DNA from: Saccopteryx bilineata | Taxonomy: Eukaryota > Chordata > Mammalia > Chiroptera > Emballonuridae | NCBI RefSeq assembly: GCF_036850765.1 | Contig: NC_089493.1 | Coordinates: 265,782,534-265,846,533, forward strand | DNA: 64,000 bases | Direction: 5' to 3' | In this document: positions 1 to 10,650 of the stretch, one piece after another | Layout of the letters: every line of letters begins with the position of its first letter | How positions within the stretch are numbered: the first letter of the stretch is position 1 | Position numbers and translations under genes: made by a program | The notes under the pieces: generated by a model | Told to the model about the DNA's origin: nothing | The model's input: the letters and a program-made list of their open reading frames with translations, nothing else | Databases searched by the model: none

Positions 1-135
1 GTCAGGCTCAGTTTTCTTCATGTGTAAGTAGAAATACCAGGTTGGAAGAATTTAGTGAGATGGTGCTTATAAAAGGGCCTAGAACAGTGCCTGGCACCTG
101 GTGAGCCCCCTAAGTATTAGCTGCTTTTCTTATTC
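1..135 (+). repeat. MIR SINE, 3' part
   Basis: Ancient mammalian-wide MIR in sense orientation, cut by the window edge. The readable parts are the 'CTCAGTTTTCTTCAT' core and the 3' phrase 'AGAACAGTGCCTGGCAC' at about 81-97. It is diverged, as expected of an element that predates placental mammals. Confidence 0.7.
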
Positions 136-524
136 GTATTAAAATGATGAATATTATAAATGCAAAGTAGGATAAAAGGATAAAGAGTGACTGGGGGGGG
201 GTATTTTAGACAGACTGGGTCCTGGTGAAAATTATAAACCTCTACTGAGAGATACAGCAGATGAATTAATGGAGAGATGTACTTGGTTTCCAGTGGAAAC
301 TGAAATTTGTAGAAATTCTCAGTTCTTCCTAGGGTAGTTTATACTTTTCCCATTTATAACCAAAGTCGCAGTAGGATTTATTTTGGAACTTATATTTTTC
401 TAAAATTTGCCTGGAAGAATAAATGAGTGAGAAAAACTTGAAAACTTTGAAAAAGACTGCAGCCAAGAGAAACTTGTCCTACTAAGTATCAAAACACATT
501 TTAATGATTAAAACAGTGACTTAA
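136..524. other. no recognised feature
   Basis: AT-rich sequence with no ORF, no repeat I can name and no regulatory signal I would defend. Confidence 0.5.
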
Positions 525-854
525 GCCTGACCAGGCGGTGGCGCGGTGGATAGAGCATCAGACTGGGACGTGGAGGACCTAGGTTCAAAACCCTGAGGTC
601 ACCAGCTTGAGTGCAAGCTCATCTGCTTTGAACAAGGCTCATCAGCTTGAGCCCAAGGCCTCTGGCTCGAGCAAGGGATCACTTGGTCTGCTGTAGCGCC
701 TTGATCAAGGCACATATGGGAAAGCAATTAACGAACAACTAAGGTGCCGCAATGAAGAATTGATGCTTCTCATCTCTCTCCCTTCTTGTCTGTCTGTCCC
801 TATCTGTCCCTCTCTCTTGTCTGTCATGAAAATCAATCAAACAAAAAAAACCCC
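525..854 (+). mobile_element. bat tRNA-derived SINE, short type (GTGGCGCAGTGGATAGAG head)
   Basis: The tRNA-like head starts GCCTGACCAGG and has a box A at about 538-555 and a box B (GGTTCAAAACC) at about 582-592. A body of repeated 'GCTTGAG' phrases follows, then a CT-rich 3' end and an A-rich tail. The flanks match as an 11-bp target duplication with one mismatch (514-524 and 855-865). L1-type machinery normally mobilises such SINEs. Confidence 0.9.
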
Positions 855-1259
855 CAGTGACTCAATTATTGGCTTAAGAATAAACAGATCAGTAGAATAA
901 ATAGCCTAGAAATGTACCTTTATACACTTGTAAGTTAATTATATGATGCAGGTGACCTCACAAGTCAATAGGATTAGAAAAGATCATTTGATAAATTAGT
1001 GGAGGGCCAGTCATTCGGTTAGCTGTTTGTGAGAAGAGGATATTTTAGATTCTCACCTCAGGCTGCATGCCTAGATAAATTTCAGAAAGAGTAAAAAGTT
1101 AAATTTGGTGGAAGGGGAGTTAAACTGTTTTAAAAAGCCCTTGAAGAAGGCAGAAGAGAACATTTTGGGGTAGAGGAGAACCTCTGAGTTTTAATGCAGT
1201 CAGAAGTATCGGTGTGAAAAAAAATGTTGACTTATGTAATCATAAAAAGTTAAGGGCTC
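855..1259. other. possible old L1 debris
   Basis: No ORF or clear element. The phrase around 1075-1105 resembles the L1 ORF2 3' region, but it is too diverged to assign. Confidence 0.3.
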
Positions 1260-1702
1260 TGCTGGTTTCCTCCTAGGGCTGCTATAATTAAGGACCGTGA
1301 ACTGGGTAGCTTAAGGTCACGGAAATGTATCCTGTCACTGTTTGGGAGGCTGGAAGCCCCACATCCGGAGGGCCGTGCTCCTTCTGGACCCTACAGGAAA
1401 GATTCCTTCCTTGCCCCTTTTAGCTTCTGGTATCTGCTGGCAATCCTGGATGTTGCCTGGTTTGTGGGCGCATCACTTCAATCTCTGTCTTCATCTTTTC
1501 ACATGGGGTTCTCCTGTGTGTCTCTGTGTCTCTCTTCTTGTAAGCCACATTGGGTTAAGGGTCCATCCTACTCCAGTATAACCTCATCTCAGTTTAACAA
1601 ATAATACTATCTGCAACAACCTTTTTTCCAAATAAGGTCACATTCTGAGGTACCCAGGTTTGAGACTTCAACATATCTTTTTGGGGAACAGAATTCAACC
1701 CA
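1260..1702 (-). mobile_element. ERVL-MaLR (MLT1-like) solo LTR
   Basis: Read on the minus strand, this is the family pattern beginning near 'GGGTTGAATTCTG'. It keeps the conserved 'CAGAATGTGACCTTATTTGG' phrase at about 1629-1648 and ends near 'CCTAGGAGGAAACCAGCA'. Boundaries are set by TG...CA ends (1260 and 1702). No 5-bp target duplication is visible, so the ends are approximate. This is an old, decayed endogenous-retrovirus LTR with no coding capacity. Confidence 0.6.
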
Positions 1703-1837
1703 CTAAAAAGCTTTGGAGTCAAAGTACAACACAAGAATTCAGCTAAAGTAACAAATTGGCTACACACCTTCATCTTCCTAGATTTGCTACAATAATAGTA
1801 AAGAAACAAGAATGATAAAGACCCACAAGGACAAAGA

Positions 1838-3250
1838 ATGGGGAAAAAATCATTATCAAAGGAGGTATTTCAACCCAGATTAGAAAGAATTCAAGAGATG
1901 CTGACAGGAGGAGAGCATATAGTCCCTGCTGGGCCAAGATGGGCTCGAGCTTGGGTGCATGTCGGCAGGGGTGGGGCAGGGGAGGCAGCCTTGGTCTGGA
2001 AGAAGTGGACCCCCATCTCCTCTGTGTTTCAGCAGCCAGGCATTTATCCTGCAGCTGAGAACCAGATTGGAGAAACTGATTCAGATTTGCTTCCTAACTC
2101 AGAAATTCTGTGTGGCAGAGGGTGGGGTGCCGCAGTACTGAAAATAGAGTTAGTCTGGAACTTTCACTCCATCCAGGTGAGCCAAGTGCATTTATCGCCC
2201 AGGTGGGTGATCAAAAGATGCTTCTCTGGAGAAACCAAAGCCTCCGAACAGAACCCTCCACAGCCTGACTGGGAGACCCAGTGAGAAATTGCTGGCTCCC
2301 CACCCTCTCCCTAAAAATTTGCCCATTGATGAGTTCTACCACACAACCTCCAATTAACTTTTTAGAGCTTTGTCATTAATACTATATAAACAGCTAACCA
2401 AGGATCCAGCTGACTTACAAGGAAAGGCAAGCCTCTGCATGAACAAAAGAACTCAAATAAACAATCAGGGAAAAGCAATCTGTAAGAAACAAAGATAGTG
2501 CAAGTTCAGATGAAAACTCTGGAAACTTCCAAATAATATTCTTGCAGTTCAAGAGGGCAGTGAACTCAAAATTTTATTCAAAGATAAAGTCAAGGAAATC
2601 CCTCACAAAGTAGCAAAAAAGGACAAGTTGAAAAAGCTCAGAGAACAGATAAGAGTCCTGGAGAATCAATTCAGAAGGTTCAGCATCAAAACATTTATCA
2701 AGTTTCAGAAAGAAAGGCACCAGAAGCGGGGGAAGCGAAGTTATACAGCGCATGTATCTTCAGACCGCCAGTGCTGTACAATAAACGACAGAAGATACCC
2801 CAAGGAACAACACTGTGAAACTTTAGAACACCGTGATTAATGAGGGGATGCCACAAGCTTCCAGAGAGGAAAACTAGGCGTCAGGCAGGAATGAGTATCG
2901 GATGGTACTGAGCTTTTCGAGAGCCGGCACTGGATGGCTCCGGTGTGCATACCTTCAGCATTCCGGGGGAACATGATTTTCAGTCTGTCATTTCTTACCC
3001 AGCTGGATGACGACTAAAGTGTGAAGACTTAACAAAGGTATTTTCAGATAATCGAGGATGGAAAAAAAAACTTATCCCTGTGAATCTTTTTTACTGGAGG
3101 ATGCACTTCAGCAAGACGAGAGGATGAGGAGAGCATGCGATTTGGGAAAAGTGGATTCAGAACAGGTGAGTGAGGGGTGCCTTCTAGAACCAGGACACCC
3201 CACAGAATGTCTTACACAGTCGAGTATTGGGGAAAAGTTCAGAACATGTA
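1838..3250 (+). repeat. ancient LINE remnant (HAL1 / L1M-like, ORF1 region)
   Basis: The order of phrases follows old L1-type elements: an ORF1-like segment with a charged frame at 2628-2840 (MKKLREQIRVLENQFRR, coiled-coil-like), then 'TCCAGAGAGGAAAA' at about 2860 and an acidic 'EDALQQDERM' frame near 3090. Frames are broken repeatedly and several codons have become stops, so nothing here is a working gene. Family assignment is by recollection of consensus order. The outer limits are soft. Confidence 0.5.
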
Positions 3251-3674
3251 TGTAGAAAACTGTGCAAGTAAAATAACAAATTCTTAACTCCAGAAAAAAC
3301 AAAGAATTGAATAAGAGTGGAAAATATAATCATAGTTTTCTACTTGGCTCTGTGCTGAATGACATTTATATATTTCTGATTTAAACAGTGATTACTTAAC
3401 TGAAATATTTGTATAACCATATTGAGAAGATGAGGAAGGAAAGTTGGTTGGATATCTAAGGGAATTATGTATATGCCATAATAGGAAATTAGTAGGAATA
3501 TTTAAACCTAGTAAATAAAGAAATAGCAAGGTAAGTATATTAATTAGAAGTATCTAATTTATTAGTTCCCCACTAGAAGGGGAAAGAGGCAAAGAGCAAG
3601 ACTGCCTGTGGGAGCAGAATTGGGAGAATGGAAGGGGGAACAAGTGACTGCTAGTTGTGTATTAGAAGTTGTCC

Positions 3675-4705
3675 TTACCACTTGATTTTTTTTAATGTGG
3701 TAAAAATCACAAAACTAAAATTAACCATTAACCATTTTAAAGTGCACACTTCAGTGACATTTAGTACATTCAGTGTTGTGCAACCACTACTTCTGTCTAG
3801 TTCCAAGACATTTCTATTCCCCTGCCAAAGGAAACCACACCACTATTAAGCAGTCACTCCCTATTCCTCCGTCGCCTTCCCTCCAACTCCTCGCTTCTGG
3901 CAACCAGTAGTTGACTCTTCTGTGGACTTATTCTAGAAGCTTTCTGCTAATGGAATCATGCAATATGTGACCTTTTGTGTTCGTTTCTTTCACTTAGCAT
4001 GCTGTTTTCAAGGTTCATCCATGTTGTAGTTTGCATCAGTGTTTCATTCCATTTTATGGCTGAATAATATCCATTGTGTGGAAAACGCCACCTTTATTTA
4101 TCCATTTAATAATAGAAGGACATTTGGATTATTTCTACTTTTTGGCTATTGACAATAGTGATGCTATGAATATTAATGTTCAAGTATTTGTTGGAATACC
4201 TGTTTTCCGTTCTTTGGGTGTATACCTAGGAGTGGAATTACTGAGTCATATGATGATTCTATGTTTAACTTTCTGGGGAATTACTAAACTGTTTCCCACT
4301 GTTATAATACACCATTTTACCTTCTCACCAGCAATGTATAAGAGTTCCAATTCCTTTTCTTCTTTGCTGACACCTGTTACTTTCTGTTTTGTTTTTTAAA
4401 AATTATTATTCTAATTTGTATAAAGTGGTATCTCATTGTAGTTTTGATTTGCATTTCTCTGATGACTAATGATGTTGACTAAATTTTCATGTGCTTACTA
4501 GCTATTGCATATTTTCTGTAGATAAATGTTTATTTATGTCCTTTACCTATTTTTTAATTGGATTGTTTTTACTTGTGTTGCTGAGTAGTAAGAGTTCTTT
4601 ATGTATTCTGGATACTAAACTCTGATCAAATACATGGTTTGCATATTTTCTCTCATTTTGTTGGTTATCTTTTTCACTTTCTTGGTAGAGTTACCACTTG
4701 CTTTT
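3675..4705 (-). repeat. L1M 3' end (UTR), antisense
   Basis: This is the reverse complement of the well-known L1MA-MC 3' untranslated region. Landmarks on the + strand are 'TTCAGTGACATTTAGTACATT' at about 3750, 'ATGGAATCATGCAATATG' at about 3951 and 'CCTAGGAGTGGAATT' at about 4227. A second copy of the same region lies at 27.8-28.35 kb in the same orientation. The small ORF at 4076-4399 is inside this repeat and is not a gene. Confidence 0.85.
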
Positions 4706-4932
4706 TAAACTATATTTATGTATGATTTTGATGATCCTTATTTAAAAATTAAAATTAATAAAGATAAAAGTTATAAATATTGTGTAAAAAAAGATTTCAA
4801 AAAGTGCTAGAGTAACTATTTTACTCTATTTAGAAAACTTATTCAAACCTCTGAGTAAATGCAGACTCCAGTAGATAACTGGATATGACAAGATGACTCA
4901 CAAAGAAAAATTTTGTAACATAAGAAAACGAG

Positions 4933-5367
4933 CCCTGGCCGGTTGGCTCAGCGGTAGAGCGTCGGCCTAGCGTGCGGAGGACCCGGGTTCGATTCCTGGC
5001 CAGGGCACATAGGAGAAGCGCTCATTTGCTTCTCCACCCCTCCGCCGCGCCTTCCTCTCTGTCTCTCTCTTCCCCTCCCGCAGCCAAGGCTCCATTGGAG
5101 CAAAGATGGCCCGGGCGCTGGGGATGGCTCTGTGGCCTCTGCCCCAGGCGCTAGAGTGGCTCTGGTCGCAACATGGCGACACCCAGGAGGGTCGCAACAT
5201 GGCGACGCCCAGGATGGGCAGAGCATCGCCCCCTGGTGGGCAGAGCATCGCCCCCTGGTGGGCGTGCCGGGTGGATCCCGGTCGGGCGCATGCGGGAGTC
5301 TGTCTGACTGTCTCTCCCTGTTTCCAGCTTCAGAAAAATGCAAAAAAAAAAAAAAAAAAAAAAAAAA
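4933..5367 (+). mobile_element. bat tRNA-derived SINE, long type, young copy
   Basis: Full-length long-type SINE: tRNA head (GGTTGGCTCAGCGGTAGAGCG at about 4940-4960, box B GGTTCGATTCC at about 4986-4996), a CT-rich block, a GC-rich unique body, and a 26-base poly(A). An exact 11-bp target duplication (AAGAAAACGAG) sits at 4922-4932 and 5368-5378. Many CpGs are intact and the tail is long, so this is a recent insertion. It carries two CTCF-like cores, listed separately. The overlapping ORFs are SINE sequence. Confidence 0.95.
5227..5262 (-). promoter_or_regulatory. two tandem CTCF-like cores in SINE
   Basis: The minus strand reads CCCACCAGGGGGCG twice, at 5227-5240 and 5249-5262. This matches the core of the vertebrate CTCF motif (CCACCAGGGGGCG). 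Whether CTCF binds here is inference; the CpG in the core could be methylated. Confidence 0.6.
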
Positions 5368-5454
5368 AAGAAAACGAGTAAAAAATACAAATTAATCTAA
5401 TAAGGTATTTCTACTTTTTTTTTTTTTCTAGCAACAAAATTGAATAATGTCAGG

Positions 5455-5850
5455 AAGTACAAATAGGCACTCTTCTGATAAAGAAAGTACAAACTGGTGT
5501 GACTTTTGGGAAGGCAGTTTGGCACAACATGTCAAGAATCTTAAAAATACTGTTACAGTTTGACCCAGTAATTCAACTACTAAGACTCTCTTCTAGAAAA
5601 TAACTTGAAATATGGGAAGCCCTCTGACATACAAAGATGTTATCATAGTATTAGTTTAATAGTGAGAGATTGTAAACAACCTCAGCATTTAACAGAAGGT
5701 AGATGAGTAATTTCTGATGTAACCAATGCTTGAAAAAATAAATAGTTGAATGAATGAATACATTCATAGATAGAATATTATTCAATCATGTAAAATCATA
5801 TCATTTTTAATAATGTGAAATTATTTAACCTTGGGAGAAATGAGGTTAAA
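5455..5850 (+). repeat. old L1M ORF2 3' / UTR fragment
   Basis: The sequence follows the end of L1 ORF2: 'TTTGACCCAGTAATTCAACTA' region at about 5559, then a 'TAATAGTGAGAGATTG' phrase. It is interrupted and diverged, with no open frame. Confidence 0.5.
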
Positions 5851-6325
5851 AAGTTTGTTTGGAATATGGTCAAACTACCTGGTTGTTTAAGATTTTATTT
5901 ATTGGTAAAATAAAGATAAAAAAGAAAGCATAGGAAAAAGAAGGAAATAAAAATGTTGTCTCTGGGTGGTGGACATTGAATAATCAAAAAGATACAAGCT
6001 CCTTCGCTGCTGCACAATTGTCTGACCTGTCTCAGCTCAGGAAGTGTTCCTAGGCTTCGTCACCTGGTAGGAAGGGTGATCCAAGTGTGGAGGCGACGGC
6101 TTCTACCAGGCTCTCACTCCCACATCAAATTATTTTGTAAAGGTTTCTGCCTGTATTTGGCTCCTTGCTATGCGTCCTGAGAAATGTAAAATGTACAAAA
6201 TTTATTCTCTAATACTTAAGCACTCATTATATCCAGGAACCAAGGACACAAAGTTTAGGGGCTCCCTTACCCTAGGGCAGTGGTTCTCAAACTTTTTGAG
6301 TCGGGGCACATTTAAAATCCTACAA

Positions 6326-6492
6326 ATAGGGAGGGGCACAAAGAAAACTAGATAGAAGGTGACAGAGGACAATCTGACTTTGGGTGATGGGTATGCAACA
6401 GAATTGAATGACAAGATAACCTGGACATATTTGAATATATGTACCCTGATTTATTGATGTCACCCCATTAAAATAAAAATTTATTTATAAAA
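6326..6492 (+). mobile_element. young L1 3' end, 5'-truncated, inside hAT
   Basis: Only the last ~160 bp of an L1 3' UTR, ending in an A-rich tail. The flanks are a perfect 12-bp target duplication AAAATCCTACAA (6314-6325 and 6493-6504). The sequence is nearly identical, in reverse complement, to part of the insertion at 8222-8585, so both came from one recently active L1 subfamily. Confidence 0.88.
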
Positions 6493-6830
6493 AAAATCCT
6501 ACAAGTAATTGTAGGCACACTATATACAAATTTCTGAGAAATATGTTATAATAATTAAGTCAAATATTAAAGAAAAAATATAAAGTCCAAGCGTGCTTTT
6601 CTGGTAATTAAACAAAATAAATATGACAAAATTAAATTTATTCTGACATTAAAAAAACATTTTTATGTTACATTTTTTGAGTAGTGCTTTTTAGAATTTG
6701 TAAAAAAGAGGAGTTAAAAAATAAAGCGACAAAAAAGTTATCTTTTTATATATATAGATACATTCTTAGTAAGATTTAGTAAATTCAGCAGGTCCCAGCA
6801 CAAATGTGTTAAGTTTTTTCATTCTTGTGT

Positions 6831-7179
6831 TTATGAAAAAACATGAGCCTGATGTGTCCTAGAGATTTCTTCAATGTTTGGGCATATATTTGAAAGGCAA
6901 ACTCTCATTTCCTTATCAATACGTTGAAGAATTTCTCTCTTTTTACTCTTAATTGTGTTGAGGGTAGAAAATCCTAATTCACATAAATAGGATGTTGAAA
7001 ATTGTAGGAAAATGTTCAAAGCTTTTATAGATATTGGCATATACGTATTCTTCTTTTATAGAAATCCAAAAGGCTTCAAGAGACAATTCCTTATGTTTAA
7101 TCATCAATCCACAATCAGTGGAAATAGCTGCCAGTTCTTCTTCTGTTAATGTTAAACCAAAATCACTTGAAGCTTCCAT
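6831..7179 (-). pseudogene. hAT transposase C-terminal fragment (dimerisation domain), frameshifted
   Basis: Two overlapping minus-strand frames, 7179-6979 and 7040-6831, give consecutive parts of one hAT transposase C-terminus. The first contains LTEEELAAI and FWISIKEEY. The second contains ALNIFLQFSTSYLCELGFS, the hallmark of the hATC dimerisation region, followed by a basic NTIKSKKR stretch. The frame changes near 7020-7040, so the protein is broken. The catalytic core is absent. It resembles the ZBED5/Charlie-type lineage, from recollection of the motif. It has no likely cellular role here. Confidence 0.8.
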
Positions 7180-7522
7180 GAATGGGTTTCTAATCCAATC
7201 GTATTGTTCAGTGTTAAGTGATGGAAAATGCTATAAATTAATTCTGCCTATCAGCCTTCAAGTCCTATTTTATTTACACTTAACTTTTGTTCACTTCCAG
7301 AATCTGATTCTTCAATATCATGCTTCTTTTTGAGAAATCTATCCATTTTATTTGGGTGTATTTATCTAAAAATAATATAATGATGTATTAATAATAAATA
7401 TAATAATGATGTGTTAACAAAAGAGCGGTATTTCTGTAATGAAATGGCATAATAGAGTAACTATATTTATTTTTATATCTGGGCATATACCGCGAACCAG
7501 CGCAGCTAGTAATTCCAGGTCC

Positions 7523-7959
7523 TGAGTGGGAATGGTGAGGAATTAAGAAAATATGGGGTCAGGAGGACCCTGTAATTGCTGCTGGCAAGAACAAAGCATG
7601 CCCCAAAACCACATCTTCCTTTATTTATAGGGCAAAGTGAGGCCATTAGCAAATCAATGGTCTCTGATCACATTTCCAAGGCAATCCAAGAATTTTACCA
7701 AGTGCAGAAAACCCCCACCATACATATCATCTTAACTTTACACCAAACAAAGGATAGAAGAAACTTGCCTCCAGTCTTTCTGGGGAACATGGGGGGTAGT
7801 GTAAACCATCCAGCACCACAGCTTAACAGCCTTTTGCAACCTAATCAGGCAAGTGAAGTAGGGGGTTGGGCCGACTGTCAGCTTACAGCCAATTCCCCAC
7901 ACCTCTGTCCTCCAAAAATCTAAACTCCAAAAACCCTGTTGGTTTTTTGGTCCCCAACA
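7523..7959 (-). mobile_element. probable solo LTR of an endogenous retrovirus, inside hAT
   Basis: On the minus strand the segment starts TGTTGGGGACC (from 7959) and has a TATA box CCTATAAATAAAGG (about 7621-7634). A polypyrimidine-rich, CA-ending tail follows and stops near 7523. Size and layout fit U3-R-U5. No target duplication could be matched, so the left end could lie as far out as 7480. It is non-coding; the 115-residue frame at 7576-7923 on the other strand is a shadow. Confidence 0.5.
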
Positions 7960-8221
7960 GGCACATATTTCCCTGGAATACCATAGGGCGCACCTAGAAA
8001 TCTAGAGTGCACACTTTGAGAACCACTGCCCTAGGAAGTTCACATTCAAGATCAAATAAAATCCTTCATGGCCCCAGATCATCCACTGTGCATGTATATA
8101 TAGCAAAGCTTGATGCTATCTTCAAGTTTCTTGGTGGCTTTCTTCATGCACCCATCACAATTCACTCAGTTGACATCTCTCTGCTGATAGCCAGCTAGGA
8201 TACCTAAATGCTTGTTTTATT

Positions 8222-8585
8222 TATTTTTTTTTAATTTTTTTTAAATTATAATTTAATTTTTTTAATGGGGCGACATCAATAAATCAGGTTACATATATTC
8301 AAAGATCAACAAGTCCAGGTTATCTTGTCTTTCAATTATGTTGCATACCCATCACCCAAAGTCAGATTGTCCTCTGTCACCTTCTATCTAGTTTTCTTTG
8401 TGCCCCTCCCCCTTTCCCTCTCCCTTTCCCCCCTCCACACTCTTATCAATGTCTCTTAGTTTCACTTTTATGTCCCACCTACGTATGGAATAATGCAGTT
8501 CCTGTTTTTTTCTGATTTACTTATTTCACTTCGTATAATGTTATCAAGATCCCACCATTTTGCTGTAAATGATCCGATGTCATCA
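8222..8585 (-). mobile_element. young L1 3' end, 5'-truncated
   Basis: Begins with a T-rich tail and reads as an L1 3' UTR on the minus strand. It is flanked by a perfect 16-bp target duplication AAATGCTTGTTTTATT (8206-8221 and 8586-8601). It shares near-identical sequence with 6326-6492. Confidence 0.9.
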
Positions 8586-8601
8586 AAATGCTTGTTTTAT
8601 T

Positions 8602-9600
8602 GACAGCCCTTACTCTCTATTTGTCCTGATAGTTTGTGGCAAGGGCTCCTTATGGAAACACAGATGAAGTCACTGACTATACTCCAGGGAAACTGACTTC
8701 CCTCAAGTGCCAAAAATTTTATTTATATTGTATATGCATTTATGTATATATATACAAATCTTTATACATACCTGCATATATACATATATGTATAGATAAT
8801 TTTCTGCAGTGGGTTGGCATCACCACTATATGGCAAAAATGAAAGTGTGCTTTGTATTTCTCTTTAGGCATTCACTCTGCTTGTTTGGTTTATTGTCTTG
8901 CTGTCTGGTTGCTTACAGGCTGCCCAGAAGGACCTGCAGAGGGAAGACAAGGGTCCTGGGCATGGCCACAGTGTGGGGTTGAATTAGGAGACCTCAGAGA
9001 GGATGGAAGGGATCTTGAAGAAAGCCCCTAGTCAGCTGGAGGCACTAGTCCTTTGCTTGTAACCCAATTCGGGGACACCCAGGTGCCATGAGGCCACTCT
9101 CTGCTGCTGGCTCCTGGGGAGAATGTAGCAATTTGAAGGTTGCTATTAGGCACCAGAGCTGGGAGGCCTATGATAAACCACTTCCCACCCTCTGGTATGG
9201 TGCAGCTGTGCCCAGGAGAGAGAGACCAAAGGCTGCCAAGGGCAGGAGGGTGGCAGCTGCTGTTGGCAGGCACAGGGCCAGGCCTGGGAGAACCATACAG
9301 AGGATTTGCGTGGAAGGCCTGACAGGTGGGGCTTTGTGTCCTGGGTGCCCTCATCCGGATAGGCGGCCAAGCAGATCTCCCTTAACCTAGTTCCTTCGTA
9401 TGTGGGCTGCACTTGACCACCTTCCAGTCAGTCACTCCTCGAGGGTCTCTGCCAAGAACCCCTTGCCCCAACCCCTGCAGATGCAATGCAGTGGGTTCCT
9501 CATTCCCTGGGTCCGCTTGGCCTTGGCCACTCATTGTGGGGCTGAGGCCCTTCTGTCTATGTGGTAGTGGTGGTCGTAGGGGGGGTCTCACTTTCCAACC
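8602..9600. other. unassigned sequence
   Basis: 8700-8790 is an AT-rich stretch dominated by TATATA-like words. 8900-9600 is moderately GC-rich and shows no element I recognise. Its ORFs on both strands lack splice context and homology to anything I know. Confidence 0.4.
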
Positions 9601-9609
9601 ATAGAGAGT

Positions 9610-10035
9610 TCTATGAGCACCTGCTGTGCCCGAGTGAAGACATCCTGGTGGGTTTACCATCTCCCAGGATGGTGGCAGAGAGGAGGGCGCCAGCAGTGTG
9701 GGCAGCTGCTGTGTCGAGTCCAGAATGCATAAACACCCCAGCTTTGCCCTGGTTTCACAGAGGAGAGAGACTCATCAACAGCCAGAGTGAGAGGACTAGC
9801 TGAGGTGGCAGTGGGGGGCACCAGGAAGGAAGTGAAGAACTTTCTAGGTGGAGAGGATAACTTACAGAGGGGGTAACTCATGAGCAATGCCTTGAAGAAG
9901 TTTTACAGCTGAGGGCACAGAGAAAAAGTTTATGTTGGAAAGGCCCAGAAGCATGAGAGAAAGCCTGGTTCTGAGAGTAGTGAGGGTTTGGGGGTACAGG
10001 TTGGGAAGGGACTAAGGCACAGGGGAAGGGAAGCT
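9610..10035 (-). repeat. L2 LINE 3' fragment, antisense
   Basis: Plus-strand phrases follow the reverse complement of L2: 'TGAGCACCTGCTGTGCC' (about 9614), 'TTTCACAGAGGAG' (about 9752) and 'AGGCCCAGAAGCATGAGAGA' (about 9941). It is old and diverged. Confidence 0.6.
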
Positions 10036-10257
10036 GGGAAGGAAGGTTGGGCCCAGATTATGTGTGTTTGTCGTCTGAGATATTAACAACATTGTGTGGA
10101 GGGAGCAGGTGCATACCAACTAAGTTGTTTTCTGTTTCTGGTGAGCTTTCAGCTAGACTCCTGGGAGAGAGTTCTGGAGACTTGGTTACAGCCTCAAAGT
10201 GGGCCGGACAACCTGAAAACCCTACTACCTAAAACACTTAGAAATGCTAGATAGGAA

Positions 10258-10650
10258 CTCTGGCTGGGCAATGTGGTTAGTGTCATTCTGACACGCCAAG
10301 GTTGAGGGTTCAATCCCTGGTCAGGGCACATACAAAAATCAACCAATGACTACATAAATATGTGGAACAACAAATGGGTATTTCTCTCTCTCCCCCCCTC
10401 CTCTTTCTCTCTCTCTGTCTCTTTCCCTCTCTCTTTCTCCCCACTTGAAGCCCAAAGATCACTGGCTTGAAGCCCAAAGTTGCTGCCTTGAGCCTAAGGT
10501 TGCTGGCTTGAGCAAGGGGTCACTGGCTTGGCTAGAGCCCCGCCAATCAAGGCACATATGAGAAGCAATCAATGAACAACTAAAGTGATGCAGCTATGAA
10601 TTGATGCTTCACATCTTTATCCCTATCTCTCTCAAAAACAAACAAAAAAC
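10258..10650 (+). mobile_element. composite SINE: VES-like head joined to short-type 3' body
   Basis: 10258-10440 is a complete VES-like unit: 'CTGGCTGGGCAATGTGGTTAG' head, box B-like GGTTCAATCC, 'AATCAACCAATGA', 'GGAACAACAAAT', then a long CT-rich block. Without any A-tail it runs into the 'CTTGAAGCCCAAAG' body and tail of the short-type SINE, which lacks its own tRNA head. No convincing target duplication was found. It could be a chimeric SINE or a truncated insertion at the 3' end of an older one. Confidence 0.7.

Larger units (their letters stand above)
6278..8028. mobile_element. hAT DNA transposon with broken transposase and nested insertions
   Basis: The ends are terminal inverted repeats CAGTGGTTCTCAAA (6278-6291) and TTTGAGAACCACTG (8015-8028). 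They are flanked by the 8-bp duplication CCCTAGGG / CCCTAGGA (6270-6277, 8029-8036; one mismatch), which is the length hAT transposases make. Inside on the minus strand is the C-terminal part of a hAT transposase. An L1 tail (6326-6492) and a probable LTR (about 7523-7959) were inserted later. With the insertions removed, the element is about 1.15 kb, so it is internally deleted relative to an autonomous copy. Confidence 0.9.

Noticed and set aside
4940..5000. tRNA gene-like box A and box B
   Set aside because: The promoter boxes belong to the tRNA-derived head of a SINE with target duplications. There is no mature tRNA 3' end or terminator. The same holds for all SINE heads here.
7576..7923. 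115-codon + ORF
   Set aside because: It lies antisense in the probable LTR; it resembles no known protein.
8700..8790. Run of TATATA words as a promoter
   Set aside because: Low-complexity AT DNA with no initiator, CpG island or downstream exon.
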